From Janthinobacterium sp. B9-8 (GTDB lineage: Bacteria; Pseudomonadota; Gammaproteobacteria; Burkholderiales; Chitinibacteraceae), in contig NZ_CP014222.1 in the NCBI RefSeq assembly GCF_000969645.2, positions 806,001 to 870,000 on the forward strand: DNA of 64,000 bases, in the 5' to 3' direction. Each line of letters opens with the position of its first letter. Position 1 is the stretch's first letter. The notes below the pieces were generated by a model. The model saw only the letters and a list, made by a program, of their open reading frames with translations. It was not told the DNA's origin and searched no databases. Made by a program: the position numbers and the translations under genes. Of this stretch, positions 26,392 through 35,969 are shown piece by piece.

Positions 26392-26721
26392 TTAAAACGG
26401 CATTTTAAAGCCAGGTGGTAATTGCATGCCTGCCGAGAAGCCAGCCATTTTTGCTTCTGATGTGGCCGCTGCTTTACGTACTGCATCGTTAAATGCCGCA
26501 GCAATCAAGTCTTCCAGCATGTCTTTATCGTCGGTCATCAGGCTGTCGTCGATGGCGACGCGCTTCACTACATTGGCGCAGGTCATCACCACCTTCACCA
26601 TGCCAGCACCCGCCTGACCTTCTACTTCTACGGTTGCCAATTCGTCTTGGGCTTTTTTCATGTTTTCTTGCATTTGTTGGGCTTGTTTCATCAGATTGCC
26701 CATGCCGGCTTTACCAAACAT
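26392..26721 (-). CDS. ybaB: YbaB/EbfC family nucleoid-associated protein
   Basis: Small DNA-binding protein of 109 residues, dimeric 'tweezer' fold in relatives. Marks are '[23 protein letters not shown]' (N-terminal coiled helix), '[16 protein letters not shown]' and '[20 protein letters not shown]'. The Met/Gly/Pro-rich tail is normal. A strong AAGGAG ribosome site precedes ATG 26721. Only 16 bp behind dnaX and surely on the same transcript. Confidence 0.97.
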   Translation of the reverse strand: MFGKAGMGNLMKQAQQMQENMKKAQDELATVEVEGQAGAGMVKVVMTCANVVKRVAIDDSLMTDDKDMLEDLIAAAFNDAVRKAAATSEAKMAGFSAGMQLPPGFKMPF

Positions 26722-26737
26722 TGTCGTTGCTCCTTGG

Positions 26738-28447
26738 TTAATTGAGTGGTTTGATTGAATCAGGAATCACTGTGGCACCAAAATCGCGTACCACGGATTG
26801 TACAAAAGGATCGTTTTGAATTGATTGCGTTGCAGTTGCAAGGCGAGCCAATTTTTCTCTTAAGGCAATCGCCGCTGGCGTGTCACCGCTGGCCGAACCT
26901 AGGGTAATCGTCAGCAAAATATCATGGCCAAAGTGATTGCTGAGCGCTTCGCGCAGCTTTTCCTGGTAGGCGCGGCTGGCGACGGCGGTGTGTTCTTCGC
27001 CCACTAATAACTCGATAGAGTTCGCGGTATAGCCAAGCAATTCGGCGTTTTGCGCCAACATACCTGCGGCACCCAGCTTGAGCTGCAAAATCAGCGCGCG
27101 CCAGTCGCCATTAAACGGGCCTTTTGTGACGGGCGCTGAAGGAGTAGCAGGGGCCGCAGGGGCAGGTGGCGCAGCACGTTCTTCCTCGTGCCAGGGCGGC
27201 GCATCGTAATGAGCGGGTTCATCGCTGATTGGCGGACGCGGCGCGGCTTGCTGCTGTACCGGTGGATTGGGCGCAGGAGCAGGCGTAGGCACGGCTTGAA
27301 TCGCTGGTGTTGCCGTTAAGGTCGGACTAGCTGCCTGCGATGGTAGATTAATTTGGCTGGCTTCTGCGGGAGCGAACGCTAACATCCGCAGTAGTGTCAT
27401 GCTAAATCCAGCGTATTCATCCGGAGCCAGCGGCAGATCGCGGCGGCCATGCAGGGCAATTTGATAATAAAGCTGGGTGTCTTCTGGGCTCATGGCCTCC
27501 GCAAGAGCGGCAATTTGTGCTCGCTGCGGCAAATCGTCGGCTAAGGCTTTGGGTACGGCTTGCGCTACGGCCACTTGGTGCAGCAAATGCGCCAGCTCGT
27601 GCAAGGCTGATTCGTAAGACAAGCCACGGCCCGCAATGGCGTCGGCGGTGGCTAAGACGGCGTTGCCATCGCCCGCAATCAGCGCTTGCAGAATATCAAA
27701 TAAATAACTCTGATCCACCGCACCCAGCATGGCACGTACGGCTAGCTCGCCTACATCGCCACCGCCATAGGCAATGGCCTGATCCAAGAGGCTGAGCGCA
27801 TCGCGCATCGAGCCATTGGCGGCGTGGCCAAGGATATTAAGCGCGCCTTGCTCGAAATTGATTTCTTCGGCCTGCAATACTTGCGCCAAGTGGCCGGAGA
27901 CTTGCTGCGGTGTCATTTGGCGTAAGGAGAACTGCAGACAGCGGCTCAGTACCGTAATCGGCACTTTTTGCGGATCGGTGGTGGCTAAAATAAATTTAAC
28001 GTGCGCAGGCGGCTCTTCCAGCGTTTTAAGCATGGCGTTAAAAGCACTTTTTGACAGCATGTGTACTTCGTCGATAATGTACACTTTGTACCGCCCGGCG
28101 GTTGGCGAATACTGCGCGTTGTCGAGCACTTCGCGAATATTGTCGATACCGGTGTTCGATGCCGCGTCGATCTCTAAGAGATCAACAAAGCGCCCTGCGT
28201 CAATCTGCGTACACGCCGAGCACACGCCACACGGTGTGGCGGTGACGCCGGTTTCGCAGTTCAGCGCTTTTGCCATAATCCGCGCGATGGTGGTTTTACC
28301 CACACCGCGTGTGCCGGTCAGCAGATAGGCGTGGTGTAAACGATCATTTGCGAAGGCATTTGCCAGCGCTTTGATCACATGTTCTTGCCCAACGAGTTGG
28401 GCGAATGATTTGGGCCGCCATTTGCGTGCCAGTACTTGATAAGCCAT
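26738..28447 (-). CDS. dnaX: DNA polymerase III subunits gamma/tau
   Basis: Clamp-loader ATPase of 569 residues. It has Walker A '[13 protein letters not shown]' (near 45), a zinc module with four Cys ('[16 protein letters not shown]', 64-79), Walker B/DExx '[10 protein letters not shown]', the SRC motif 'LSRCLQF', and domain III ('[22 protein letters not shown]'). A Pro/Ala-rich linker (about 370-440) then leads to a C-terminal tau domain ('[27 protein letters not shown]') that contacts the polymerase and helicase. I saw no clear slippery site with a hairpin in the linker, so whether a short gamma form is made is open. Divergent from the Oxidored-like gene. Confidence 0.97.
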   Translation of the reverse strand: MAYQVLARKWRPKSFAQLVGQEHVIKALANAFANDRLHHAYLLTGTRGVGKTTIARIMAKALNCETGVTATPCGVCSACTQIDAGRFVDLLEIDAASNTGIDNIREVLDNAQYSPTAGRYKVYIIDEVHMLSKSAFNAMLKTLEEPPAHVKFILATTDPQKVPITVLSRCLQFSLRQMTPQQVSGHLAQVLQAEEINFEQGALNILGHAANGSMRDALSLLDQAIAYGGGDVGELAVRAMLGAVDQSYLFDILQALIAGDGNAVLATADAIAGRGLSYESALHELAHLLHQVAVAQAVPKALADDLPQRAQIAALAEAMSPEDTQLYYQIALHGRRDLPLAPDEYAGFSMTLLRMLAFAPAEASQINLPSQAASPTLTATPAIQAVPTPAPAPNPPVQQQAAPRPPISDEPAHYDAPPWHEEERAAPPAPAAPATPSAPVTKGPFNGDWRALILQLKLGAAGMLAQNAELLGYTANSIELLVGEEHTAVASRAYQEKLREALSNHFGHDILLTITLGSASGDTPAAIALREKLARLATATQSIQNDPFVQSVVRDFGATVIPDSIKPLN

Positions 28448-28463
28448 AGATGAATTCTACCAG

Positions 28464-28661
28464 ATGCTGCCACTAGATAATCAGTTCGAAAACGATCCGC
28501 CTCCGGAAGCGCCAATAGAGCCAGAGTTTGAATCCTGCTGCGGAAGCGGCTGTGGGGATAGCTGTGTCTTTGATATTTATTATGTTTTACGCGCCCAGTA
28601 CCTTGCGGATTACGCCGCTTGGCAGGCGCGTCAGGCTGCTCAAAAAGAGAAACCTCTTTGA
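28464..28661 (+). CDS. oxidoreductase-like domain protein (Oxidored-like, PF09791 type)
   Basis: A 65-residue acidic, proline-rich protein with the cysteine cluster 'CCGSGCGDSCVFDIYY' (residues 25-40). That is the hallmark of the small Oxidored-like family, also found at the N-terminus of some eukaryotic proteins. The four cysteines suggest metal binding. Biological role unknown. It starts 16 bp from the divergent dnaX start, and its stop codon overlaps the TTG start of dacB. Confidence 0.8.
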   Translation: MLPLDNQFENDPPPEAPIEPEFESCCGSGCGDSCVFDIYYVLRAQYLADYAAWQARQAAQKEKPL

Positions 28662-30076
28662 AAAATACCCATCATTTCTTGAAAAAAATAGTATTAGTTT
28701 GTGCCTTCGCTTGGGCTCCGGCCTTTGCCGCCGAGCTGCCTGCCGAGATTGTAAGCGCTTTAAAGGCTGCAAAACTGCCGAGTGATTCGCTTAGCTTGGC
28801 GATTGTACCGCTGCAATCGTCTCTGCCTGCGCTCTATTTTCAGGGCGATAAGCCAAGCAGCCCAGCATCCACCATGAAGCTGGTGACCACCTATGCCGGA
28901 TTGTCGCTTTTAGGCCCAACGTATCAATGGACCACTGAAATCTCGTCCACGGTTAAGCCCGTGAATAGCATTTTAAACGGTGATCTTTACATTAAGGGCT
29001 ACGGCGATCCAAAACTGAATCTGGAACGATTCTGGCTGATGTTGCGCGATTTAAAAGCCGCTGGCGTCAGAGAGATTCGCGGTGATTTAGTGCTGGATCG
29101 TAGTTTTTTTAGCTCAAGCGACGAAAGCGCCAGCTATGACGACGATGGCGATGATCCATATCGGCCCTTTTTAGTTTCCCCTGACAGCCTACTGAGCAAT
29201 TTAAAAAGCCTGCGTTTAACGCTTAGGGCCGAGGCCAGTGGCGTGGTTGCCTCGCTGGAGCCTAATTTGGCGACGGTATTAATTGACAATCGCCTGATTA
29301 GCAGCCCCACAGCCAATTGCGCAACAAACAAGCTCCGCCTGGCCATCGATAATCAGGGAAGTAGCGCCAAAATATCATTGAGTGGCAGCATGCCTTCGGG
29401 CTGCACGAGCGAGCGTTATTTGGCGTTGCTGGATCACCCCAGCTATACCGCCAGCCTGTTTCGCAGCCTGTGGGCGGAGCAGGGCGGGGTGATTATGGGG
29501 GTGAATCGTACGGGGCTGGTGCCGAGCGAAGCGCAAGTTTTGCTGACCACACGCTCGCCTGATCTGGCGAATGTGATTCGTGATATTAATAAATTCAGCA
29601 ATAACACGATGGCGCGGCAGCTTTACTTAAGCCTTGGCTCCACTGAAGCGGGCAAAGATTCCTCTACTAAATCCTTTGCGGCGGTGCGCCGCTGGCTTGC
29701 TGGCCGAGGCAAAAATTTTGACGAGTTAAAAATGGAAAATGGCTCGGGCCTATCAAGGCAGGAGCAAATTAGCGCGCGTCATCTGGCCGATTTATTGATT
29801 GATGCATGGCAAAGCCCTTACGCCGCAGAGTTTATCTCGTCTTTGCCGCTGGTGGCGCTCGATGGCACGATGAAAAAGCGCCTTGGCAGCATGGCGGGCG
29901 AAGCACATATCAAAACCGGCACCTTGCGTGATGTACGCGCCGCAGCGGGCTATGTGCGCGATATTAACGGTCAAACTTCGGTGGTAGTGGCGATGATTAA
30001 TCACCCGCAGGCTGTGGCGGCCTTGCCTGTGCTGGATGAAATTTTACGTTTTGTGCATCACAGAGTGGCGAAGTAG
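28658..30076 (+). CDS. dacB: D-alanyl-D-alanine carboxypeptidase/endopeptidase (PBP4, peptidase S13)
   Basis: Periplasmic penicillin-binding protein that trims and opens peptidoglycan crosslinks. From the TTG start it is 472 residues, with a signal peptide ending 'APAFAAE'. Active-site motifs are SxxK (Ser71-T-M-Lys74, 'SPASTMKL'), SxN ('KFSNNTMARQL') and KTG ('HIKTGTLRDVRAAAGYV'). The large insertion between SxxK and SxN is typical of S13. The start is inferred: TTG at 28658 overlaps the stop of the upstream gene (tTTGa) with AAAGAG before it. An upstream start would put charged residues before the signal peptide. Confidence 0.93.
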   Translation: MKNTHHFLKKIVLVCAFAWAPAFAAELPAEIVSALKAAKLPSDSLSLAIVPLQSSLPALYFQGDKPSSPASTMKLVTTYAGLSLLGPTYQWTTEISSTVKPVNSILNGDLYIKGYGDPKLNLERFWLMLRDLKAAGVREIRGDLVLDRSFFSSSDESASYDDDGDDPYRPFLVSPDSLLSNLKSLRLTLRAEASGVVASLEPNLATVLIDNRLISSPTANCATNKLRLAIDNQGSSAKISLSGSMPSGCTSERYLALLDHPSYTASLFRSLWAEQGGVIMGVNRTGLVPSEAQVLLTTRSPDLANVIRDINKFSNNTMARQLYLSLGSTEAGKDSSTKSFAAVRRWLAGRGKNFDELKMENGSGLSRQEQISARHLADLLIDAWQSPYAAEFISSLPLVALDGTMKKRLGSMAGEAHIKTGTLRDVRAAAGYVRDINGQTSVVVAMINHPQAVAALPVLDEILRFVHHRVAK

Positions 30077-30441
30077 CTTGATGGGCAGGAGTGGCTTTAT
30101 CCGTGAATGCCTCAGTATTGCTTGAGTCTTACGATAAAGAGGCTTCAGCTTAAAGCTAAGATCCCTCAAGCCCACAGAGAGCACAGCGTTTCACAGAAAA
30201 CCTCAACGATTTGATGGTTTTCTCTGTGTTCTCGTTTTACTTTGTGGGTCAAGATTTAGTTCGCTATCAAGGCAAACTGAAGCATCTTTATAATCAGAAA
30301 TGTTCCTGAGTTTTAAAGCGCCCAAAGACACACTGCTCAAATGTCATAAAAAATTCAAGAGCGGATGTATTATTTCTCGTTGAAGATTACTAAGTTTAAT
30401 GAAAGTTAATTTTAAACTGGTGTCTTAATTGGGAAAACATC
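30077..30441. other. Intergenic region between dacB and the depolymerase gene
   Basis: Contains family A repeat copy 4 (30157-30260). The last 150 bp are AT-rich and should carry the promoter of the depolymerase gene, but no clear -35/-10 pair stands out. No gene seen. Confidence 0.6.
30157..30260. repeat. Family A palindromic repeat, copy 4 (imperfect)
   Basis: About 104 bp. The left arm is TAAGATCCCTCAAGCCCACAG and the right arm is ...CTTTGTGGGTCAAGATTTA. The inside has gcacagcg / cacagaaaacc mirrored by ggttttctctgtgttctc. The outer arms are less conserved than in copies 1 and 5. Confidence 0.75.
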
Positions 30442-31527
30442 ATGAAAGCAAAGTCAATAAAGTATCTTCGTCATTTAGCCGGGGCTGCTATATTTTTAAG
30501 CGTGTTCGCCGATATTGCGCTTGCAGATAAAGCAGCAAAACTACCCGCTTACAAAGTGGATTTAAGCCAGACTTCTGTCTCTGGCTTGTCTTCCGGCGCG
30601 TTTATGGCCGCGCAATTTCATACTGCGTTTTCTGGCACGCTGGTCGGCGCAGGCATTGTGGCTGGTGGGCCATTTTATTGTTCTGGCTCGGCTTACCCTA
30701 TGCCGCCGTCTGTTACGGTGGCCCAAACGGCCTGCATGAACCCCTCTCTGAGTGCTTACGGCCCGCCTGATCCTCAGCTGCTCCTGCGGTTGGCAAAGGG
30801 CTTTGAGCAGTCTGGTACCATCGATCAACTCGATTTATTAAAGAGTCAGAAAGTTTATCTGTTTAGCGGCAAGGCCGATAAAACCGTGGCTACGGCGGTG
30901 GTGGATCAAGCCACTGCGTTTTACCAATTAGCAGGCGTGCCAGCGCAAAATATTAAGTATGTACAGAGCGTGAATGCCGGGCACGCCATCATTACGAATA
31001 ATGCAAAAGATGTGGTTTGCGCGGATACGCAAGCGCCTTATATCAATGATTGCGATTTTATTCAGTCGCAAGATATTTTGAAGCATATTTACGGCGATCT
31101 GCAGCCTGCGCTGCCCGCGCTTAGCGGCAAGATTGTTCAATTTGATCAAAGTGAATTTATCAAGTCTGGCTACACCAGCATGAGTGATGATGCTTATCTG
31201 TACGTGCCTAAGGCTTGTGAGGCAGAAACCTGCAAAGTGCACGTTGCCTTTCATGGCTGCGAGCAGGGGGCAGAGAAAATCGGCAATCTGTTTTATGGCA
31301 CCACAGGTTATAACGAGCTGGCCGACGCTAATAAAATCATCGTGCTTTACCCACAAGCAAAGGCTAGCTACGGATTTTTTACCCCGCTTAACCCCAAGGG
31401 CTGCTGGGATTTTTGGGGCTATTCCGATCCACTTAACCCTTTAGCACCTAATTTCTACAGCAAAACGTCACCGCAGATGTCTGCAGTGAAAGCCATGCTT
31501 GATCGCTTGGGGCAGAGTAAAAACTAA
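30442..31527 (+). CDS. secreted poly(3-hydroxyalkanoate) depolymerase, type 2 catalytic domain
   Basis: Exported esterase of 361 residues that degrades polyhydroxybutyrate-like polyester. It has a signal peptide (about 1-29, 'FADIALA'). The lipase box 'GLSSG' is at 48-52 with catalytic Ser50, followed by Asp in 'FSGKADKTV' and His in 'VNAGHAI'. The oxyanion-hole 'AFHGCEQG' lies C-terminal to the lipase box, the order that defines type 2 domains. The 'NPKGCWDFWGY' segment is typical. I see no separate substrate-binding or linker domain, so it may act on amorphous or short-chain material. Own transcription unit with terminator. Confidence 0.88.
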   Translation: MKAKSIKYLRHLAGAAIFLSVFADIALADKAAKLPAYKVDLSQTSVSGLSSGAFMAAQFHTAFSGTLVGAGIVAGGPFYCSGSAYPMPPSVTVAQTACMNPSLSAYGPPDPQLLLRLAKGFEQSGTIDQLDLLKSQKVYLFSGKADKTVATAVVDQATAFYQLAGVPAQNIKYVQSVNAGHAIITNNAKDVVCADTQAPYINDCDFIQSQDILKHIYGDLQPALPALSGKIVQFDQSEFIKSGYTSMSDDAYLYVPKACEAETCKVHVAFHGCEQGAEKIGNLFYGTTGYNELADANKIIVLYPQAKASYGFFTPLNPKGCWDFWGYSDPLNPLAPNFYSKTSPQMSAVKAMLDRLGQSKN

Positions 31528-31534
31528 TTTAGTG

Positions 31535-31595
31535 AAGGGCGGTTGAAAATCCATCTGTTTGTGGGATTAGCGGATGGGTTTTTCGCCCTTGTTTT
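31535..31595 (+). terminator. Terminator of the depolymerase gene
   Basis: Long hairpin with outer stem AAGGGCG / CGCCCTT (31535-31541 with 31584-31590) and inner stem AAAATCCATC / GATGGGTTTT, followed by GTTTT. Begins 8 bp behind the stop codon. Confidence 0.8.
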
Positions 31596-31896
31596 AAGCC
31601 TGATCGATTACAAGCAGGTTGTTTTCCATAAAGCCTTCAGCATGGGCCTCGCTCATTAAAACCAAACTAGCGGTAGCGCGAATGTGCATCCTTGGCGCTT
31701 AGCCCCCACGGCGAACATGCTGAAAATGCTGAGCTTTTTTCGCTTCAGTACAACAGAGAAGCAAATTAGAGCGACTGCACACCTTCTGCCAGATCTTGAT
31801 TCATATCAATTTTCTCCCCTTGGCATCGTGACACCCTGTACTTCAAGCGTTATTAAATTGAATCGCGGATTTGTGATGACGCATTCGGAGAAAATA
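31596..31896. other. Region upstream of oleate hydratase
   Basis: No convincing gene. On the minus strand, 31594-31689 reads as a 31-codon open frame with coding-like composition (ATG at 31689), possibly a remnant. On the plus strand the oleate hydratase frame is open back to 31684, but there is no ribosome site or family match before 31897. Confidence 0.4.
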
Positions 31897-33471
31897 ATGG
31901 GAACAACACTCAAAGCTACCCTGATCGGTGGCGGAATTGGTTCTTTAGCTGCCGCTGCCTTTATGATTCGTGATGGTGGTATTCCTGCACAAAACATCAG
32001 CATTCTGGAATCGCTGCCGCGATTAGGTGGCAGTTTGGACGCCGATGGTGATGGCAGGATGGGCTATTCCTTGCGCGGCGGGCGCATGCTCACCACCGAT
32101 AATTACGAATGCACTTGGGATTTATTTAAAACAATCCCTTCTTTGATTGCCCCAGAAAAAACGGTATTTCAAGAAACCATTGAATTTAATGAAATATTCA
32201 AATCGCATGCAATGGCGCGATTGGTTGATTGCCGGCGCGCCAAAGTTCACGTCAGCTCCATGGGTTTCTCCATGCAGGATCGCTTGGAATTACTCAAGTT
32301 AAGCAGTGCCGATGAAGCTGAGCTCGGTGTCAGTTGCATCACCGATTGGCTATCACCCGCATTTTTTGAGACTGAATTCTGGTTTATGTGGGTCACCACC
32401 TTTGCTTTTCAACCATGGCACAGCGCGGTTGAATTTAAGCGCTATCTGCATCGTTTTATGATGGAATTCTCACGCATTGAAACTTTGGGTGGCGTTAAAC
32501 GCACCATCTACAATCAATATGATTCCTTGGTGCTGCCGCTGCAACGCTGGTTGCAAGAGCAAGGCGTGCATTTTGAAATGAATTGCACCGTTACCGATAT
32601 GGATATTCAAACGGAGCAAGGCGCTCATACCGTCACTGGCCTGCATTACAAAAGGGACGATGGTGCTACCGGATTTATTGATATTGCCGCAGGCGATTTG
32701 GTGTTTTTCCAAAATGCGTCCATGACCGATGCATCTAGCCTTGGCTCAATGCAAAGCTCACCTGAAAAACGCAATAAAGCGCATAGCGGAGGCTGGGATT
32801 TGTGGGAAAAAATTGCTACTGGTCGGCCAGAATTCGGTAATCCTTCTACGTTTAATAGCCGTATCGCTCAATCGCTATGGGAATCGTTTACCGTCACACT
32901 GAGCGACCCTGCTTTTTTCAATCAAATGATCGCGTTCAGCGGCAATCAGCCGGGTACGGGTGGCTTGGTCACGTTTAAGGATTCCAACTGGTTGATGTCT
33001 GTCGTTCTGCCGCATCAACCGCACTTCGCCAATCAGCCTGAAGATGTGCAAGTGTTCTGGGGCTATGCGCTATCCCCTGATCGGGTCGGCAATTTTGTTG
33101 CCAAACCGATGGCAGATTGCAATGGCGAAGAAATCCTGCGTGAATTATGCGGGCACTTGCGTTTTGATCTAGATACGGTGCAAACCGCCAATTGCATTCC
33201 CTGCCGCATGCCCTATATCACCAGCATGTTTATGCCGCGCCAGCTGGGTGATCGGCCACTGCCTGTGCCAGCAGAATCCAAAAATCTGGCCTTCATCAGC
33301 CAGTTTGTGGAAATTCCTGAAGATGTGGTGTTTACCGTGGAATATTCCGTGCGGGTGGCGCAATTGGCGGTGTATCAATTACTACAAATAGATCGCGAGG
33401 TGCCACCGATTACAGCGCATGATAAATCGGTAAAAGTTCAGTTTGAAGCGCTGCTGAAGGCGCTGAAATAA
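31897..33471 (+). CDS. ohyA: oleate hydratase (MCRA family flavoprotein)
   Basis: FAD enzyme that adds water to the cis-9 double bond of oleate or palmitoleate, giving 10-hydroxy fatty acids; in bacteria it helps detoxify unsaturated fatty acids. From ATG 31897 it has 524 residues, near the short end of the family. The FAD-binding 'LIGGGIGSLAAAAFMIRDG' is at the start, then 'LESLPRLGGSLDADG', the catalytic loop 'GGRMLTTDNYECTWDLF' containing the conserved Glu, and 'WVTTFAFQPWHSAVEFKRYL'. The GGAG at 31887-31890 decides for ATG 31897 over ATG 31876. A 34-bp palindrome follows the stop. Confidence 0.93.
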   Translation: MGTTLKATLIGGGIGSLAAAAFMIRDGGIPAQNISILESLPRLGGSLDADGDGRMGYSLRGGRMLTTDNYECTWDLFKTIPSLIAPEKTVFQETIEFNEIFKSHAMARLVDCRRAKVHVSSMGFSMQDRLELLKLSSADEAELGVSCITDWLSPAFFETEFWFMWVTTFAFQPWHSAVEFKRYLHRFMMEFSRIETLGGVKRTIYNQYDSLVLPLQRWLQEQGVHFEMNCTVTDMDIQTEQGAHTVTGLHYKRDDGATGFIDIAAGDLVFFQNASMTDASSLGSMQSSPEKRNKAHSGGWDLWEKIATGRPEFGNPSTFNSRIAQSLWESFTVTLSDPAFFNQMIAFSGNQPGTGGLVTFKDSNWLMSVVLPHQPHFANQPEDVQVFWGYALSPDRVGNFVAKPMADCNGEEILRELCGHLRFDLDTVQTANCIPCRMPYITSMFMPRQLGDRPLPVPAESKNLAFISQFVEIPEDVVFTVEYSVRVAQLAVYQLLQIDREVPPITAHDKSVKVQFEALLKALK

Positions 33472-33473
33472 GC

Positions 33474-33507
33474 TTAGCCAGACTAGCATCAATGCTAGTC
33501 TGGCTAA
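33474..33507. terminator. Perfect 16-bp hairpin between convergent genes
   Basis: TTAGCCAGACTAGCAT / ATGCTAGTCTGGCTAA with a CA spacer, starting 3 bp after the oleate hydratase stop. No T-run follows on either strand, so it may act as a weak or Rho-assisted terminator or as an mRNA 3' end stabiliser. Confidence 0.55.
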
Positions 33508-33570
33508 AACACGGCCCGCGCAACCCGCAGGCGAGTATCTATCCGGCTAAATAGACTGGCTTACACAAAA

Positions 33571-33999
33571 CTAAGCCTGATACACGCTCGGACTATGGAT
33601 CTCCATAAAACGTGAGGAATTCGCCAGCTCAGTAAAACCAAATTGGGTGTACAGCGAGTGCGCGTCCTTGGTTGCCAGCATAAAGCGCCGAATCATTTGC
33701 AAATCAGGGTGGGCCTGAATGGTGGCGATTAAATACTTGGCCAAGCCTTGGCCGCGATGCGCATCCAAAATATACACATCGGCCAAATAAGCAAAGCTGG
33801 CCCTATCGGTAATCACCCGTGCAAAGCCGATTTGCTGATCCCCCAAGAACACGCCAAACGCCAAGGAATTTTGCGTAGCTTTCGCCACCGTATCGCGTGA
33901 AATACCCGGTGACCAATACGCTTGGCTAAGAAAAGCATGAATGGCATCCAGATCAAAGCGTTGCTGATCGGTGCTGATATGGTAATCGCTGATAGGCAT
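33571..33999 (-). CDS. GNAT family N-acetyltransferase
   Basis: Acetyl-CoA-dependent acyltransferase of 142 residues. The acetyl-CoA binding motif A is 'LADVYILDAHRGQGLAKYLIATI' (about residues 70-92; R-x-x-G-x-G/A pattern as RGQGLA). The segment 'LATKDAHSLYTQFGFTEL' near the end is typical of this small subgroup, in which the substrate is unknown. AAGGAG ribosome site upstream of ATG 33999. Convergent with ohyA. Confidence 0.9.
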   Translation of the reverse strand: MPISDYHISTDQQRFDLDAIHAFLSQAYWSPGISRDTVAKATQNSLAFGVFLGDQQIGFARVITDRASFAYLADVYILDAHRGQGLAKYLIATIQAHPDLQMIRRFMLATKDAHSLYTQFGFTELANSSRFMEIHSPSVYQA

Positions 34000-34202
34000 G
34001 GCGGCGCTCCTTGGCGTAGATCTTACAAGTTTATCCCTTCGGCATTTTTTGCGCTTGCTTTGCGGGAAAGAAAATGCACCGCTATTGCTGTAATAAGCAA
34101 ACTTCTAGCGCTGTAGCCCTTGTTTGCTGAATACGTGCTAGCCGCAATGGGCTGAGCAAGGTAAAATTCGGCGATTATTTAAACATCAAAGATTTTGACA
34201 GC

Positions 34203-35780
34203 ATGGATAAAATTCTGATTTTGGACTTTGGCTCGCAAGTGACTCAGCTGATTGCCCGCCGTGTTCGCGAAGCGCATGTGTATTCTGAGCTGCATTCTTT
34301 TGATGTATCGATTGATTTTATTCGTGAATTTAAACCGACCGGTATCATCCTTTCTGGTGGCCCAAACTCGGTTTACGAGAGCGATTACCAAGCCGATCCT
34401 AAATTGTTTGAGCTAGGCGTGCCGGTACTCGGTATTTGCTACGGCATGCAATGGATGGCCGAATCGCTAGGCGGCAAGGTAGAAGCAGGCACGGTGCGCG
34501 AGTTTGGCTTTGCCGAAATTGGCGCGCAAGCAAGCAGCAAATTATTCGGCGGCCTTGAAGATCGCAAAAATAGCGCAGGCCAAAGCGTATTAGAAGTTTG
34601 GATGAGCCACGGTGACAAAGTCACCGCGCTGCCAGCCGGCTTCTCCGTCATCGCCAGCAACGAAGCTTGCCCGATTGCCGCTATTTCTGATGAAGCACGT
34701 GGTTTTTACGCCGTGCAATTCCACCCAGAAGTGACTCACACCCTAAAAGGGCGTGAAATGATTAACCGCTTTGTGCTCGATATTTGCGGCGCAAAGCCAA
34801 GCTGGACCATGCCTAACTACATCGACGTAGCAGTTGCCAAAATCCGCGAACAAGTCGGTACAGATGAAGTGATCTTGGGCCTATCTGGCGGCGTGGACTC
34901 CTCCGTTGCCGCAGCCCTGATCCACCGTGCGATTGGCGACCAACTGACTTGCGTGTTTGTAGACAACGGTCTCTTGCGCCTGAACGAAGGCAAGCAAGTG
35001 ATGGACACCTTTGCCGAGCACCTTGGCGTAAAAGTGATCCACGTTGACGCCGCCGCGCAATTTATGGGCCACCTTGCCGGTATTACCGACCCAGAAGCCA
35101 AGCGCAAAATCATTGGCCGCGAATTCGTAGAAGTATTCCAAGCCGAATCCGCTAAATTGCCAAGCGCAAAATGGCTAGCCCAAGGCACCATCTACCCTGA
35201 TGTAATCGAATCTGCTGGCGCAAAAACCGGCAAAGCGCACACCATCAAGAGCCACCACAATGTAGGCGGCCTGCCAGAAACCATGAAGCTGAGTTTGCTG
35301 GAGCCACTGCGCGAATTATTTAAAGACGAAGTGCGCGAACTAGGCGTAGCGCTCGGCCTAGCCCCAGAGCTAGTCTACCGCCACCCATTCCCAGGCCCAG
35401 GCCTAGGCGTGCGTATCCTTGGTGAAGTAAAGCAAGAATTCGCTGATCTTCTCCGCTTTGCCGACGCCATCTTTATCGAAGAGCTACGCGCTACAGTCGA
35501 TGAAAAAACCGGCAAAAACTGGTACGAACTCACCAGCCAAGCCTTCGTCGTCTTCCTGCCAGTGAAATCCGTCGGCGTAATGGGCGATGGCCGCACCTAC
35601 GACTACGTAGTAGCACTACGTGCCGTAGTCACTAGCGACTTCATGACCGCCAAATGGGCCGAACTGCCTTACGACTTACTCGGCAAAGTGTCTAATAGGA
35701 TCATCAACGAAGTGAAAGGTATTAACCGCGTTGTTTATGATGTGTCAGGAAAACCACCTGCTACGATTGAGTGGGAGTAA
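34203..35780 (+). CDS. guaA: GMP synthase (glutamine-hydrolysing)
   Basis: Makes GMP from XMP with ammonia from glutamine. At 525 residues it has an N-terminal class I glutamine amidotransferase (Cys in '[12 protein letters not shown]', His-Glu in '[11 protein letters not shown]'), an ATP pyrophosphatase domain with P-loop '[14 protein letters not shown]' (near 228), and a C-terminal dimerisation domain ending 'PPATIEWE'. The middle of the gene uses unusually C-ending codons, while the last 90 bp switch to a plainer, more AT-rich usage. The 3' end of guaA is a known landing site for genomic islands, and here it borders an accessory region. Confidence 0.98.
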   Translation: MDKILILDFGSQVTQLIARRVREAHVYSELHSFDVSIDFIREFKPTGIILSGGPNSVYESDYQADPKLFELGVPVLGICYGMQWMAESLGGKVEAGTVREFGFAEIGAQASSKLFGGLEDRKNSAGQSVLEVWMSHGDKVTALPAGFSVIASNEACPIAAISDEARGFYAVQFHPEVTHTLKGREMINRFVLDICGAKPSWTMPNYIDVAVAKIREQVGTDEVILGLSGGVDSSVAAALIHRAIGDQLTCVFVDNGLLRLNEGKQVMDTFAEHLGVKVIHVDAAAQFMGHLAGITDPEAKRKIIGREFVEVFQAESAKLPSAKWLAQGTIYPDVIESAGAKTGKAHTIKSHHNVGGLPETMKLSLLEPLRELFKDEVRELGVALGLAPELVYRHPFPGPGLGVRILGEVKQEFADLLRFADAIFIEELRATVDEKTGKNWYELTSQAFVVFLPVKSVGVMGDGRTYDYVVALRAVVTSDFMTAKWAELPYDLLGKVSNRIINEVKGINRVVYDVSGKPPATIEWE

Positions 35781-35825
35781 TCCTGCTTTAGTTTTTAGCG
35801 GTTGTTGAGTATCACAAACAACAAC

Positions 35826-35860
35826 AAAACCTCAGCCAATGGCTGGGGTTTTGTTGTTTT
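35826..35860 (+). terminator. Rho-independent terminator of guaA
   Basis: Stem AAAACCTCAGCC / GGCTGGGGTTTT (one G:T pair) with a 3-nt loop, then TGTTGTTTTT. About 45 bp behind the stop codon. Confidence 0.88.
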
Positions 35861-35969
35861 TGGGTTAATGGTAAATGTTTGTAAATTTCGTGATGGGATT
35901 CAGTAATATTTTGGTTTGTTTGGTTGTATATTTTTGCTTAACTAAGGTCTGAATCTAGTTTTCTTCAAG

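Noticed and set aside
31684..31896. Longer oleate hydratase N-terminus starting at GTG 31684
   Set aside because: The extra 71 residues have no family match and no ribosome site, while GGAG fits ATG 31897.
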